From Cytobacillus stercorigallinarum (GTDB lineage Bacteria; Bacillota; Bacilli; Bacillales; Cytobacillaceae), in NCBI RefSeq assembly GCF_014836495.1, contig NZ_JACSQT010000009.1, forward strand, positions 157,373-221,372: a stretch of DNA of 64,000 bases. The letters run 5' to 3'. Under the pieces are notes generated by a model, which was given only the letters and a program-made list of their open reading frames with translations, was not told where the DNA came from and did not search any database. How positions within the stretch are numbered: position 1 is the stretch's first letter; each line of letters begins with the position of its first letter. This document shows positions 1 through 9,931 of this stretch, piece by piece. The position numbers were made by a program, and so were the translations under genes.

Positions 1-320
1 CCAATAGGGAATTTGTTATCTGCCAGTAGGCCATCAATGTATTCCTCTATCATATCGATACTTTTTTGCGGATTTCCAAATGGTAATGGAATATCTCCCG
101 CATCAAAAAATTTCACTTCTTCTAGTTCGCGATCTAAATAAGGACTATACTCTTCAAGACCGATGGACACTTCTCTTATTCTTGTTGGGCCGAATCTTGA
201 ACCAGGACGATAGCTGACTGTCCAGTCCATTGGCATCCCATAAATAACAGCACGGCTGTCTTCATAATGCGGATGACTTTTAATAAACACATTTCCTGAA
301 TAAGCTTCATCAAAGCGCAT
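1..320 (-). CDS. speB: Agmatinase, N-terminal part (runs off the window)
   Basis: Only the first ~106 codons are inside the window; the gene continues past base 1. The translation begins MRFDEAYSGNVF and includes YGMPMDWTVSYRPGSRFGP and the FDAGDIPLP block, which I recognise from Bacillus agmatinase (ureohydrolase family, Mn-dependent hydrolysis of agmatine to putrescine and urea). The metal-binding His/Asp motifs lie in the missing part. An AAGGAGG-type ribosome site sits 6-12 bases upstream of the ATG and overlaps the end of speE, so the two genes form a polyamine operon. Identity is firm; function follows the family. Confidence 0.93.
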   Translation of the reverse strand, partial: MRFDEAYSGNVFIKSHPHYEDSRAVIYGMPMDWTVSYRPGSRFGPTRIREVSIGLEEYSPYLDRELEEVKFFDAGDIPLPFGNPQKSIDMIEEYIDGLLADNKFPI

Positions 321-332
321 AGAGAGACCTCC

Positions 333-1160
333 TTATTCCACTAAATCTTGAACAAATTTTGGTAGTACAAATGAAGCCTGATGTAGTTCTTTTGTATAAT
401 ATTTCGTCTCTATTTCATGGAAACGCTCTTCTTCCACTTTTAGAGGATCGTGCTTTTTCGAACCGATAGTGAATGCCCATAATCCACTAGGATAAGTAGG
501 GATATTCGCCACATATAGACGTGTAATTGGGAAAATTTCTTTGACATCCTTTTGAACATTGCGGATTAAGTCTGCTTTAAACCACGGATTATCTGACTGC
601 GCTACGAATAATCCATCTTCCTTCAATGCTTTAGCAATTCCTGCATAAAAACCTTTTGTAAATAAGTTAACAGCTGGACCTACTGGTTCTGTTGAATCGA
701 CCATAATGACGTCATATTCGTTTTCACTTTCAGCAATATGCATGAAACCGTCGCCCACTTTTACTTCTACACGCGGGTCTTCAAGCTTTCCTGCAATTTC
801 TGGTAAGTATTTTTTCGAGAATTCAATAACCTTCCCATCAATATCTACAAGTGTCGCTTTTTTCACGCTAGGGTGCTTTAACACTTCACGAATAACGCCT
901 CCGTCTCCACCACCGACAACAAGGATATTCTCAGGGTTTGGGTGAGTAAATAAAGGCACATGAGCGACCATTTCATGATAAACAAACTCATCCTTCACAG
1001 AAGTCATAACCATATCATCTAGAAGAAGCATATTGCCCCACTCTTCTGTTTCTACCATGTCTAGCTTTTGAAAATCTGTCTGTTCCGTATGTAAAGTTCG
1101 ATTCACCTTCATCGTGATACCGAAGTTTTCTGTTTGTTTTTCAGTAAACCAAATGCTCAT
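333..1160 (-). CDS. speE: Spermidine synthase
   Basis: 275 residues, the normal length for the Bacillus enzyme. It transfers an aminopropyl group from decarboxylated S-adenosylmethionine to putrescine. The nucleotide-binding GGGDGG loop is at residues 83-88, the acidic strand-2 end (TLVDID) follows near 104-108, and the catalytic Asp is in [10 protein letters not shown] at about residue 155. The ATG is preceded by AAAGGATTG. It is immediately upstream of agmatinase on the same strand (12 bases apart), so putrescine made by SpeB can feed SpeE. This is the usual operon order in Bacillus. Confidence 0.96.
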   Translation of the reverse strand: MSIWFTEKQTENFGITMKVNRTLHTEQTDFQKLDMVETEEWGNMLLLDDMVMTSVKDEFVYHEMVAHVPLFTHPNPENILVVGGGDGGVIREVLKHPSVKKATLVDIDGKVIEFSKKYLPEIAGKLEDPRVEVKVGDGFMHIAESENEYDVIMVDSTEPVGPAVNLFTKGFYAGIAKALKEDGLFVAQSDNPWFKADLIRNVQKDVKEIFPITRLYVANIPTYPSGLWAFTIGSKKHDPLKVEEERFHEIETKYYTKELHQASFVLPKFVQDLVE

Positions 1161-1579
1161 TATTCTTCAATCCTTTCTAAATAAAAAGTGCCTCATTTAA
1201 CCTTATCGTTCCCGAAAAGCAAAATGACAAACATGAGAAAAGTATAGAGGATTCTAGCAAAATTGCAAGTGAAAATTTTGTTAAAAAGCAGATACCAGTT
1301 AAAGAGTGGAATAGGCTAAATAGAATCTTCACACTGATTATTATGAAATTGAACCAGTCTTTGGCTTTTTGGCTCTAGGTTTGAACCGATTTCGATGTTT
1401 GCTATCCTGACTTCTCTTTTCTTTTCCTGTCTTTGACTTTTCTCTCCCTATTTGACCCATTCGGGGGTTTTCAATACAAAGTTTTGATATTCGTGTGATC
1501 AAAAATATGCATGTTTAAAATACCCTATAATTTTCAATACTATATGTATACGAGACACATTAAAATGGGGGTGGTATAT
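1161..1579. other. Divergent intergenic region between speE and pbpG
   Basis: About 420 bases separate the divergently transcribed speE and pbpG. I see no gene, no long inverted repeat and no promoter that I would defend. In Bacillus subtilis pbpG is read by forespore sigma factors, but I could not find a convincing sigma-F or sigma-G site here. Confidence 0.4.
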
Positions 1580-3658
1580 GTGGAAATCATGACAAATCAA
1601 CGCTTTAGAAATGCAGGTAAATATTTGCGAGCACTCGTCATTTGTAGCTTAGTAGGTTTAGGGTTAGTAGTCTGCCTGCTCATCGGTATTTTCATTTATG
1701 CCAAAATTTTAGGTCCTCCTCCACTTGCCGTACCACAATCCACTTTGTATATGGCAAGTGACGAGTCTATTATTGGTGAAAGTCACACAGGTGAGAAAAG
1801 GTATTGGGCGGATATTACTGATATTTCTCCAGACTTAATCCATGCAACGATCGCGATTGAAGACCAGAGTTTTTATGAACATCATGGCTTTGATTATAAA
1901 AGAATTGCTGGCGCCTTGCTAGCAGACTTAAAAGCAATGGCAAAGGTACAAGGTGCGAGTACAATTAGTCAGCAATACGCTAAAAACCTCTTTCTCGATC
2001 AAGATAAAACGTGGACTAGGAAAATAAAAGAAGCGTTCTATACCCTAAGAATAGAAATGAGTTACACAAAAGAGCAAATACTAGAAGGCTATTTAAATAC
2101 AATCTATTACGGTAACAGGGCTTACGGTGCACAAGCAGCTAGTCAGTTTTATTTTGGAAAAGATGCAGCTGATTTAACTTTGGCTGAATCCGCTATGCTC
2201 GCAGGTATTCCAAAAGGACCAAGTGTCTATTCACCTCTTGCCTCATTTGAGAAAGCAAAACAACGGCAGAAGTTAATCTTAACTTCTATGGTAGAAAATC
2301 AATATATTACGAAAGAGGAAATGGCCAATGCTTTCAATGAAGAGCTTACTTTCGTTGGTGAGCATCAATATTATGTGAACACTGTTGCCCCCTACTTTCA
2401 AGATGCAGTCAAAGCTGTTCTAAAATCTCAATTGGATCTTGATGAAAGAATGATTGAACTTGGTGGTTTACGCGTTTACACAACCCTAGATCGCCAAAAA
2501 CAAGAGATAGCAGAGAAAACAATTGAAGAAGTGATGACAGAAGATACTTCCATGCAAGTTGGGTTCGTATCAATGAATCCTAAAAATGGACATGTGGAAG
2601 CAATGGTTGGCGGAACGGATTACGAAGAGAGCTCATTTAATAGAGCTTTACAAGCGATCAGACAGCCTGGATCTACAATGAAGCCCCTTTTATATTATGC
2701 GGCCATTAAACAAGGGTTTACACCAGCATCAACAGTAATGAGCAAACCTACAACTTTTCGGTTTGACGATGGACAATCAACCTATGCACCTCACAATTTT
2801 AATAATAAGTATGCAGATGGAGAGATTACAATGGCGCAGGCACTAGCGCTTTCGGATAATATCTATGCTGTGAAAACCCACTTATTTTTAGGTGAAGAAA
2901 CACTCGTTAAGACCGCTAAAGATTTTGGTATTCAGTCTAAAATGGCCAAAGTTCCTTCACTTGCACTCGGTACATCCGGATTAAGAGTAACAGAGCTCGC
3001 CAATGCATACAGCATGTTAGCGAATGGTGGTAAGCGTACTGATCCTGTATTTATAACAAGAGTTGAGGATTATAAAGGAGACGTCCTTTACGAGGCTAAG
3101 GGATCAAATGAGCAAATATTAGATAAGGATACCGCTTTTGTCGTAACAGAGATGATGACAGGCATTTTTGATCAGACATTGAATGGTTATGCTAGTGTGA
3201 CTGGATCCACTATTAGCGATCAACTCACAAGACCTTACGCAGCAAAGTCTGGTTCGACAGAGACTGATAGCTGGATGGCTGGATTCTCTCCCCAGCTCGT
3301 TACCGCTGTATGGACAGGTTACGATGATAATCAAACGATCGACCTTGTGAAGGAAAAGGCGTTTGCAAAGACAATTTGGGGGAATTATATGGAAGATGCG
3401 CACCAGGGCTTACCCGTCCGCCAGTTTACACCAACAAAAAACACGGTGGGCGTTTATGTTGAACCTTCCACTGGCAAACTAGCAACGGAAAATTGCCCTG
3501 ACAAACGCCTTACCTACTTTATAAAGGGAACCGAACCAACAGAATACTGTTCGCTTCACCTTCCTGAATATGGTGCAGAGGAAAAACAAATAGAGAAAGA
3601 GCCAACTCCTAAGGAAAAAAAGCCTTGGTACAAGAAGATATTACCATGGACTTCATAA
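1580..3658 (+). CDS. pbpG: Class A penicillin-binding protein 2D (spore-associated)
   Basis: A bifunctional peptidoglycan synthase. A short cytoplasmic tail is followed by one membrane anchor (about residues 16-42). Next comes a glycosyltransferase domain with the EDQSFYEHHGFD motif, then a transpeptidase domain with QPGSTMKP (SxxK), LSDN (SxN) and KSGS (KTG-box equivalent). The reading frame is open from ATG 1511, but I chose GTG 1580 because GGGGGTGG lies 5 bases upstream. This gives 692 residues, close to the 691 of B. subtilis PbpG. ATG 1589 is an alternative. In B. subtilis this protein acts redundantly with PbpF in spore cortex formation; here that is inferred from synteny. Confidence 0.93.
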   Translation: MEIMTNQRFRNAGKYLRALVICSLVGLGLVVCLLIGIFIYAKILGPPPLAVPQSTLYMASDESIIGESHTGEKRYWADITDISPDLIHATIAIEDQSFYEHHGFDYKRIAGALLADLKAMAKVQGASTISQQYAKNLFLDQDKTWTRKIKEAFYTLRIEMSYTKEQILEGYLNTIYYGNRAYGAQAASQFYFGKDAADLTLAESAMLAGIPKGPSVYSPLASFEKAKQRQKLILTSMVENQYITKEEMANAFNEELTFVGEHQYYVNTVAPYFQDAVKAVLKSQLDLDERMIELGGLRVYTTLDRQKQEIAEKTIEEVMTEDTSMQVGFVSMNPKNGHVEAMVGGTDYEESSFNRALQAIRQPGSTMKPLLYYAAIKQGFTPASTVMSKPTTFRFDDGQSTYAPHNFNNKYADGEITMAQALALSDNIYAVKTHLFLGEETLVKTAKDFGIQSKMAKVPSLALGTSGLRVTELANAYSMLANGGKRTDPVFITRVEDYKGDVLYEAKGSNEQILDKDTAFVVTEMMTGIFDQTLNGYASVTGSTISDQLTRPYAAKSGSTETDSWMAGFSPQLVTAVWTGYDDNQTIDLVKEKAFAKTIWGNYMEDAHQGLPVRQFTPTKNTVGVYVEPSTGKLATENCPDKRLTYFIKGTEPTEYCSLHLPEYGAEEKQIEKEPTPKEKKPWYKKILPWTS

Positions 3659-3692
3659 TTCGCTCACAAACATGGCAATAGTAGAAATAATG

Positions 3693-3724
3693 AAAAACCT
3701 CGACAGTAGCTGCCGAGGTTTTTC
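3693..3724 (+). terminator. Rho-independent terminator of pbpG
   Basis: AAAAACCTCG and CGAGGTTTTT form a 10-bp stem around an 11-base loop, ending in a T-run, 34 bases after the pbpG stop. Confidence 0.85.
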
Positions 3725-3853
3725 GTGTCCTAGTTCTATACAGTGCTTTGCACTAGTATTAAGTTTACTTTTTTTATCCACATGAAGCAATACTTTGTAA
3801 ATCCCTTCAATAAACTGTCACAAATACGCCACAATTATGGCTGAATTTGTCTC

Positions 3854-4360
3854 TTATACTTGCAAATCTGTTTTTAGCTGTTCTGAAGATCTTTCCCACA
3901 TACCTGCATCATAATCTTGTAAGAATTTTGTTAATACTTCTTTAGAAGAATCATCCATATGATCAACAATGACTTGACCTTTGATTGATTTATCCATTCG
4001 ATTCACATGTTCAGGAAGGGACTTATACCCTCTTCTAATTGAACGATCAACTGTAAATTCACAAGCGGTAACTCCTGCATAATACGTACCTTTTTCTCCG
4101 CGTTCTACCGTTACCCAAATTAACCAATACGGCTTTCCATTAGGGACTTCCTCTTTTGTTTTTAAAAACTTAATTCCTCTTTCTTGTGGGCTGCGGGCAT
4201 GCATTGCCCCAACCTCGATTGAAGCCTCTTTTTCATTAACATCAATAATAACCGGCGAAACATTATCTAAACTAAACGCACCGGCCCCGAATCCACCATG
4301 CCCTTCGGTTGGGTCACTTTTAATAATATTAAACTCCATTTTTTTCTTATTTTCTGCCAT
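3854..4360 (-). CDS. ywhD: YwhD family protein, function unknown
   Basis: 168 residues from the ATG at 4360. The frame is open 6 codons further, but AAGGAGGAG lies only 6 bases before this inner ATG, which decides the start. The N-terminal EFNIIKSDPTEGHGGFGAG block matches B. subtilis YwhD. The protein is soluble with no signal peptide or membrane segment. It follows the YwhC protease on the same strand with a short gap, so the two are probably co-transcribed. Its biochemical role is not known. The flanking gene order supports the assignment. Confidence 0.9.
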   Translation of the reverse strand: MAENKKKMEFNIIKSDPTEGHGGFGAGAFSLDNVSPVIIDVNEKEASIEVGAMHARSPQERGIKFLKTKEEVPNGKPYWLIWVTVERGEKGTYYAGVTACEFTVDRSIRRGYKSLPEHVNRMDKSIKGQVIVDHMDDSSKEVLTKFLQDYDAGMWERSSEQLKTDLQV

Positions 4361-4378
4361 TTGAAACTCCTCCTTCAT

Positions 4379-5035
4379 CTATGATCTCACAAATAATGTA
4401 TAAAAGAATGCGCTTAGGTTTTCCATAATCGCTGGAAGTAATGTATTCAGGATAGGGCTAATCGTATATTGACTGAGCGGTGTAATCACAAGGATGAGAA
4501 AAATAAGACCTCCATAATTCTCAATTGACGTCATCTTCGCTCGCCAATCATTTGGTACTAAATCCGCTATCACCCGATAGCCATCTAAAGGTGGCAAAGG
4601 GATTAAATTAAATATGAAAAGAAGCATATTTAGACCAATAAAAATATTGAGAAACGCGAGCAACGACTCAGGCACTGTATAACCATTTCCAATTAACCAA
4701 TACCATAACCCTAAAGCAAATGTAGCCAAAACAAAATTACTCAATGGACCAGCTAAGGAAACGCACACACCAGCAAGCCTTGGCCTTTTAAAAAAGAAGC
4801 GGTTTACAGGGACTGGTCTCGCCCACCCAAAACCCGCTATAAAAATTAAGAGTGTCCCAATCGGGTCTAAATGACTAATGGGATTCAACGTCAATCTGCC
4901 TTGATTTTTTGCCGTTGGATCACCAAATTTATAGGCGACCCACGCATGGGCAAGCTCATGAAGAGTGAAGGCAATAATTAACGTGATAGCTACATAGGGA
5001 ATATCCCTAAGTGGATAGGCTAAAAATTGTTCCAC
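4379..5035 (-). CDS. ywhC: Site-2-protease family (M50) membrane metalloprotease
   Basis: 218 residues with several hydrophobic segments. The zinc motif HELAH is at residues 26-30 inside the first membrane helix. The second conserved motif, PLPPLDGYR, lies near residue 150; its Asp is the expected third zinc ligand. This is the compact M50B type without a PDZ domain, like B. subtilis YwhC. Such proteins cleave membrane-spanning substrates within the bilayer; the substrate here is unknown. The start is GTG, supported by AAAGGGGATT just upstream. It is transcribed with ywhD. Confidence 0.92.
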   Translation of the reverse strand: MEQFLAYPLRDIPYVAITLIIAFTLHELAHAWVAYKFGDPTAKNQGRLTLNPISHLDPIGTLLIFIAGFGWARPVPVNRFFFKRPRLAGVCVSLAGPLSNFVLATFALGLWYWLIGNGYTVPESLLAFLNIFIGLNMLLFIFNLIPLPPLDGYRVIADLVPNDWRAKMTSIENYGGLIFLILVITPLSQYTISPILNTLLPAIMENLSAFFYTLFVRS

Positions 5036-5258
5036 ACTTTAATCCCCTTTTTCAACTCAAAAATGAGTGTTTTATACCTTTTCTTTAACCATATGTAGAC
5101 CCTATCTTTGTCATACATATTAAAGTATAACGCATTATTCCTGCAATAAGGAAATCATGCGCTACTATAAATTTGCTTGTCTAAATGAAGAAAATATGGA
5201 AAACTTAAAATAATCGTTGTTCAGAAACAGCGCGAATTTCATTTAGGAGGAAGAACTT

Positions 5259-5444
5259 ATGCCATACGTAACTGTTAAAATGCTTGAAGGACGCACAGAA
5301 GATCAAAAGAAAGCACTCGTAGAAAAAGTCACAGTAGCCGTGAGCGAAACAACAGGTGCTCCAAATGAAAACATCACTGTATTTATCGAAGAAATGAGCA
5401 AGAACCATTACGCTGTTGGTGGCAAGCGTTTGAGCGACCAATAA
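5259..5444 (+). CDS. ywhB: 4-oxalocrotonate tautomerase family enzyme
   Basis: 61 residues starting Met-Pro. After Met removal the N-terminal proline is the catalytic base of this family. The hexamer-forming small tautomerase fold is indicated by length and by ITVFIEEM in the second strand. An AGGAGGAAG ribosome site precedes the ATG. In B. subtilis the homologue YwhB has promiscuous tautomerase and decarboxylase activity in vitro but no settled physiological role. It is monocistronic and divergent from ywhC. Confidence 0.9.
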   Translation: MPYVTVKMLEGRTEDQKKALVEKVTVAVSETTGAPNENITVFIEEMSKNHYAVGGKRLSDQ

Positions 5445-5463
5445 ATACAAGATTGAAATCTAT

Positions 5464-5508
5464 CGGTACCGATGATCTTAGTTATACGTTGGTGCCGGTT
5501 ATTTTTTT
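5464..5508 (+). terminator. Probable terminator after ywhB
   Basis: CGGTACCGAT can pair with GTTGGTGCCG (10 bp with three G-U pairs) around a 14-base loop, followed by a run of seven T. Confidence 0.6.
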
Positions 5509-5541
5509 GTATCTGTTTACTACAATAATGTATTGTTGGAT

Positions 5542-5796
5542 TTACACATATTTTAATCGCCCTTCCCTCAGGTTAGGAAAGCTTTGACATTTTTGTTCTG
5601 CAGCTATCTTTGCGTATGATTGTGGATACCCTTTTCTCTGTCTATATCCAATCAATTTTTTCTTCCATTGCCTTTTTTGACGCATTTCCGCATGAATCCA
5701 ATCAGCCATAGAGAGAAAAGCTCCGATTTCTATCAGACGTTGCACTAGTCTTGAAGAGAAACCGAAATTAGTTAAATGTTGTACCACAATCTGCAA
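5542..5796 (-). CDS. Doubtful small basic ORF
   Basis: 84 codons beginning at a TTG with no visible ribosome site; a GTG a few codons in is no better. The product would be strongly basic (RQKRQWKKKLIGYRQRKG) with no motif I recognise. The amino-acid composition looks protein-like rather than random, so it may be a remnant or a lineage-specific small gene. I give it low confidence because nothing around it implies expression. Confidence 0.25.
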   Translation of the reverse strand: MQIVVQHLTNFGFSSRLVQRLIEIGAFLSMADWIHAEMRQKRQWKKKLIGYRQRKGYPQSYAKIAAEQKCQSFPNLREGRLKYV

Positions 5797-5982
5797 ATAT
5801 AAAGAGCGATTACATTTCGATTACTTAAAAAAGCGTACAAACATAAGCTATGTGTCATCCTCGTTTTTCCTTCTGAGTGACGCGCAAACTATCTTGCATC
5901 TCTATTTCCTCATTTAAATAACGGAAACACCCGATTTTTATTACATAGAAGTCGCTCCTTTTCACACGAGCATCACAATATT

Positions 5983-6016
5983 AAAAAGACCGCTCCTATG
6001 AAAGGATAGCGGCTTT
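5983..6016 (-). terminator. Terminator of ywgA overlapping its stop codon
   Basis: AAAAG-A-CCGCT and AGCGGCTTTT form a stem with a one-base bulge. The ywgA stop codon is in the loop. A T-run follows on the minus strand. Confidence 0.65.
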
Positions 6017-6508
6017 TGTATTTAAGGTATCGATATAATAATAAGCTTGGTTAATCTCTTCTTCTGTATAGCGTTGTTTGCTTTTGAGTGTGAAAATCTT
6101 TTCCTTTACTTCTTCTTTAGGTAGGTCCTCGAAATATAAGACAGTGGATACTAGCTCTAGAAATCTTGCTGATTGTCCATTCATATCTACGAGACAGTCT
6201 TTTAAATGAGGCATATTTACTTTATTTAATTCTAGAAATTCTGTTCCCGATTCAGTTAATGTATAACGATATTGATAGTATCCACCTTTTTTTTCTTTGA
6301 TTTCATTCAAAAATCCCATATTGCACAGTTCTTCAATCCGAAGAGTGAGTTCTTCTGAATAGGGTCCATAAAAGTGAAAGGCAAATTTCTCATGAAATGG
6401 ATAATTGATTTTTTTTGCAATGTAAATCATTTTTTGTAGCTTTTTACGGCCAACAATTTCATCCGAGGCAGCAATGGCATGAATGATTTTTGCATGGTCT
6501 TTCAGCAC
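5996..6508 (-). CDS. ywgA: YwgA family protein
   Basis: 170 residues, soluble. The N-terminal half contains GRKKLQKMIYIAKK and HFYGPYSEELTLRIEEL, which are hallmarks of the YwgA family. The fold appears winged-helix-like, similar to phage-type DUF4065/SocA antitoxin-like proteins, but that comparison is inference. The start is GTG 6508; AGGAGAT lies about 9 bases upstream, and the overlapping ATG is in another frame. It follows ywfO on the same strand, as in B. subtilis. Function unknown. Confidence 0.88.
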   Translation of the reverse strand: MLKDHAKIIHAIAASDEIVGRKKLQKMIYIAKKINYPFHEKFAFHFYGPYSEELTLRIEELCNMGFLNEIKEKKGGYYQYRYTLTESGTEFLELNKVNMPHLKDCLVDMNGQSARFLELVSTVLYFEDLPKEEVKEKIFTLKSKQRYTEEEINQAYYYIDTLNTKAAILS

Positions 6509-6553
6509 ATTGATTCATCTCCTAATTATTTTTTACGTTTCATTCGAACTTTT

Positions 6554-7855
6554 TTACTCTATATCTAGTAATTTTCGTATTTGTTTCTTAATCTCTTTAT
6601 GTTGCCCTTCATCGTGGAGAAGATTGGCAGGATAGTATAATTTATGGTCTGTCCGCCTTTTACCTGAGATGGCATCCACAATCGATGATTCCCGCGATAA
6701 TTCCCTTACCTCTCCATTTTTCGATAATAAATGAATTGGTAAACGCTCTTCTTCTTCACCCGGTCGATAAAAATCATAGGGTAGATCAGAGGAAGAATCG
6801 ACAACTAAGTAATATTCAGGGTCAATTCCCGCTTTTAAAAATAATATAGACAGCTCTGACAGCTTCTTATATTCCTTGGCCGGGTCAAATTCAACATACT
6901 TAAAGAGATGGCGATCTAAGAAACGTTGCGCTAAATCACTTAAAATCTCGTCTTCTTCCCACTGCCACATTTGGAAATAGTATAGAACAATTGATTCATC
7001 GAGATGAATGTAATCATCCACTGTTATTTCCCCTTTAAATAAAGAATAAAAATGCGCAGGGGCTTGTTTAAACTGATAAGCTTCTTCATACAAAGCCTTT
7101 GCCCTATGGAGAATTTTTGTTAATATCACTTCTGCACTTCTCGTTACAGGATGAAAATACACTTGCCAATACATTTGGTATCGACTCATTATGTAATCCT
7201 CAACAGCATGCATGCCACTTTGTTTAATCACAACCTGGTCTTCCCTTGGCCTCATCACACGTAAAATACGCTCCATATCAAAATGACCATAACTCACGCC
7301 TGTAAAATAGGCATCTCTTTGTAAGTAATCCATCCGGTCAGCATCAATTTGACTAGAGATTAAACTGACAACTAATTTATTTTTAGACGTTTTCGCAATT
7401 ACTTCTTCTACTCTTTTAGGGAAATTATCACTCACTCGCCTTAACACTTGGTTAACTTCTGTATTACTGAGGATAATTTTCTTTGTGAAATTTTCATGAT
7501 CTAAGCCAAATACCTTTTCAAAGGAATGAGAGAATGGCCCATGACCTAAATCATGTAACAATGCTGCACAAAGGGTTAATAAACGATCGTCGTCATTCCA
7601 CTCTGGACGCCCTTTGAAGACATCATCGACAATTCGCCTAACAATTTCATAGACACCAAGCGAATGATTAAACCGGCTATGTTCCGCTCCGTGAAAGGTA
7701 AGAAAGGTTGTTCCTAACTGTTTAATCCTGCGTAGACGTTGGAATTCTTTTGTACCGATCAAATCCCAGATAAGACGATCTTTCACGTGAATATAACGAT
7801 GAACAGGATCTTTGAATACCTTTTCCTCAGTTAATTTTTCTGTCGCATATGACAT
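6554..7855 (-). CDS. ywfO: HD-domain phosphohydrolase (dNTPase-like)
   Basis: 433 residues. The metal-binding HD signature is clear: an early His in AEHSRFNHSLGV, then LLHDLGHGPFSH, and a later Asp in SSQIDADRMDYLQRDA. This pattern belongs to the dGTPase/SAMHD1-like branch; the Enterococcus homologue EF1143 hydrolyses dNTPs. The start ATG has AAAGGGAGGTG in front. It heads a two-gene run with ywgA. The exact nucleotide substrate in this organism cannot be read from sequence. Confidence 0.92.
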   Translation of the reverse strand: MSYATEKLTEEKVFKDPVHRYIHVKDRLIWDLIGTKEFQRLRRIKQLGTTFLTFHGAEHSRFNHSLGVYEIVRRIVDDVFKGRPEWNDDDRLLTLCAALLHDLGHGPFSHSFEKVFGLDHENFTKKIILSNTEVNQVLRRVSDNFPKRVEEVIAKTSKNKLVVSLISSQIDADRMDYLQRDAYFTGVSYGHFDMERILRVMRPREDQVVIKQSGMHAVEDYIMSRYQMYWQVYFHPVTRSAEVILTKILHRAKALYEEAYQFKQAPAHFYSLFKGEITVDDYIHLDESIVLYYFQMWQWEEDEILSDLAQRFLDRHLFKYVEFDPAKEYKKLSELSILFLKAGIDPEYYLVVDSSSDLPYDFYRPGEEEERLPIHLLSKNGEVRELSRESSIVDAISGKRRTDHKLYYPANLLHDEGQHKEIKKQIRKLLDIE

Positions 7856-8207
7856 AATGACACCTCCCTTTTCACATAGACCTAAACAATATATTAACTT
7901 CTTTTTTTATATTTAAACATTTGACTGCTCTTCATCAGTTTTTTCTTCCCCTATTATATCTTTCTCTTTCTTTTGTTTCACCCCCCGAATGTAATAGACC
8001 AACCTCTCTTGCGCAATCGAACCCCTGTCCTAGTTGTTTTTTGGCGAAATGAGAATTTTTTTCGACATTTTTAACATCATTTACCATACGTATCTATTAG
8101 AAATCATCTTCTACTATCCTTTCAAACATAGAATGTATAAAACCTTGTATTCTTGACAATCCTATTGCTAAAGCTTAACTATTATAAAAATTTAGGGAGT
8201 TGAGATC
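7856..8207. other. Divergent intergenic region ywfO/rsfA
   Basis: About 350 bases without a gene. TTGACA at 8153-8158 with TAACTA 17 bases on is a weak possible promoter for rsfA. I see no sigma-F site good enough to call, although rsfA is sigma-F dependent in B. subtilis. Confidence 0.35.
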
Positions 8208-8939
8208 ATGAAAGTACGTCAAGATGCATGGTCAGAGGAAAATGATTTATTATTAGCAGAAACGGTTTTAAGGCATGTACGTGAAGGTAGTACGCAATTA
8301 AATGCATTTGAAGAGGTTGGCGATAAGTTGAATCGCACATCAGCAGCTTGTGGTTTTCGCTGGAATGCAGTTGTAAGGCATCAATATGAAAAAGCCCTTC
8401 AACTAGCAAAGAAACAAAGAAAACAACGACAAAGAATGCTCGGCAAAGATCAAGGTGGAAAGAAGAAACTATTATATTCACCACCCGTGCCTACATTAGA
8501 TGACGTAGAAGCAGCGATGGAGCCAATGAATGATTTACTATTTGAAGAACCTGAAGTGACAACACCTAATGTGACTCCTACTGAAGAAGTGCAAACACCT
8601 ATATTCAAAACGGAGGAAACTTCATCATCTAATATGACGATGGCCAGTGTCATTCAATACCTTGAATCATTAAGTCACTCAAGTATGAAACTGGAGATCT
8701 TAAAAAATGAGAATGAAAGACTTAAGCGCGAGAATGCTTCCTTAAAGGCTAGAAACCAAGAATTAGAAGCAAGAGTAAGTAAGCTAGAGCAGAATAGTGT
8801 CACTATCCAAGAAGATTACGAGACATTAATGAATATTATGAACCGTGCTCGAAAATTAGCGATTTTAGATGATGAAGAAAGAACTGCTACTAAATTCAAA
8901 ATGGATCGTAATGGCAATTTAGAAAAACTAGCAGAATAA
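8208..8939 (+). CDS. rsfA: RsfA family prespore transcription regulator
   Basis: 243 residues. An N-terminal Myb/SANT-like DNA-binding domain covers about residues 1-60 ([19 protein letters not shown], and [14 protein letters not shown] as the recognition helix). A basic stretch KKQRKQRQR and a low-complexity linker follow. The C-terminal third is a coiled coil (heptads within [20 protein letters not shown]). B. subtilis RsfA fine-tunes sigma-F dependent genes in the forespore. GGGAGTTGAG precedes the ATG. It is monocistronic. Confidence 0.93.
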   Translation: MKVRQDAWSEENDLLLAETVLRHVREGSTQLNAFEEVGDKLNRTSAACGFRWNAVVRHQYEKALQLAKKQRKQRQRMLGKDQGGKKKLLYSPPVPTLDDVEAAMEPMNDLLFEEPEVTTPNVTPTEEVQTPIFKTEETSSSNMTMASVIQYLESLSHSSMKLEILKNENERLKRENASLKARNQELEARVSKLEQNSVTIQEDYETLMNIMNRARKLAILDDEERTATKFKMDRNGNLEKLAE

Positions 8940-8972
8940 ATGATATGAATGTGCTTTGTCACAAACACTTAT

Positions 8973-9018
8973 AAAAATAACTGAGTAAAAGGCTGAACCA
9001 GCTACTCAGTTATTTTTT
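8973..9018 (+). terminator. Terminator of rsfA
   Basis: AAAAATAACTGAGTA pairs perfectly with TACTCAGTTATTTTT (15 bp) around a 15-base loop. The stem ends in a T-run, and the symmetric A/T flanks let it work for lipL on the other strand as well. Confidence 0.9.
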
Positions 9019-9072
9019 AATTGAGCGTTACTTACTAGATTAAGATTTATATCGAAGTTGCCCAGCCCCATA

Positions 9073-9915
9073 TTATTTCTTGTTCATGATTTTTTCGTTT
9101 CTATCGACTACACGGTCGAAATAGTTTTCAAACATTGGCGCTTCAGTGACGGTTAACTGACCTGAGTGAAGCGTGCCACTATGTTTTTTTAATGTCTGTA
9201 GAAAGCGGAGCATCACATCTTCTATGGTGAATTCCGTTTGTAGCAATTCTGCTAGCGAAGCCATTACTGTTGGATCAATATCAGGATAAACAAACTTAGT
9301 CTTTTCATCCTTTTTACTAATACGATAAAATTCTTGAATGAGTTGCGCTCGTTCACTACCACTACCATTTACACAAAGGTAGATTTGCACAGCGACACCT
9401 TTTCGCAACCTACGTTGTGAAATACCTGCAAATTTCTGGTCGCCTATGCTCAGATCATAACTCCCCGGGCAGTAGGACTTGGTGATTTCCTTCGCTTCAA
9501 TCTCTACGGGAAAATCAGCGAACATTTCTTTCACCAAAAACCACATCGCGTCATATCCACGGTTAATATCAATGCCTTTTTCCGTTTCCTGCAATACTAA
9601 CGTAATATTCAAGACACCTTCGTCGAGGACAACTGCAAGCCCACCTGAATTTCGCACAATACAGTCATAGCCTTGTTGTTGTAAAAATTGAACCCCTTCG
9701 TTAATAAAAGGCAGTTTTGTATCTTGAATACCAAGTACGATTGTGCGGTCATGCACCCAGCTTCTTGCAGTAGCAGGAGAGAGTCCCGACCCAACCGAAG
9801 CGCATAAAGTATCATCCATACCGAAAGAGTGAAGGGCACTGACAAATCGCCCTGATTGGGACTGATCAATGATACGCCATTCTTTCTGTTCCAATAAATT
9901 TAAAGCCTCTTCCAT
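9073..9915 (-). CDS. lipL: Octanoyl/lipoyl-[GcvH]:protein transferase
   Basis: 280 residues of the LplA/LipB/biotin-ligase superfamily. The acyl-accepting Cys is at residue 149 in [11 protein letters not shown], matching the catalytic Cys150 of B. subtilis Lip[18 protein letters not shown] is the lipoate-binding loop region. LipL moves octanoyl or lipoyl groups from GcvH to the E2 subunits of 2-oxoacid dehydrogenases. It lies 16 bases downstream of pta with AAAGGAG before the ATG, so it is probably co-transcribed with pta, linking acetyl-CoA metabolism to lipoylation. Confidence 0.93.
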   Translation of the reverse strand: MEEALNLLEQKEWRIIDQSQSGRFVSALHSFGMDDTLCASVGSGLSPATARSWVHDRTIVLGIQDTKLPFINEGVQFLQQQGYDCIVRNSGGLAVVLDEGVLNITLVLQETEKGIDINRGYDAMWFLVKEMFADFPVEIEAKEITKSYCPGSYDLSIGDQKFAGISQRRLRKGVAVQIYLCVNGSGSERAQLIQEFYRISKKDEKTKFVYPDIDPTVMASLAELLQTEFTIEDVMLRFLQTLKKHSGTLHSGQLTVTEAPMFENYFDRVVDRNEKIMNKK

Positions 9916-9931
9916 TCCCTCTGCTCCTTTA

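Noticed and set aside
3119..3403. 94-codon minus-strand ORF inside pbpG
   Set aside because: Antisense shadow of the transpeptidase domain without a ribosome site.
3774..3782. Single perfect DnaA box TTATCCACA
   Set aside because: An isolated 9-mer is expected by chance in a 64-kb AT-rich window; no further boxes lie near it.
7781..7796. Second parS-like sequence CTTTCACGTGAATAT
   Set aside because: Only the CACGTGAA core matches; the outer positions do not, and it lies within ywfO.
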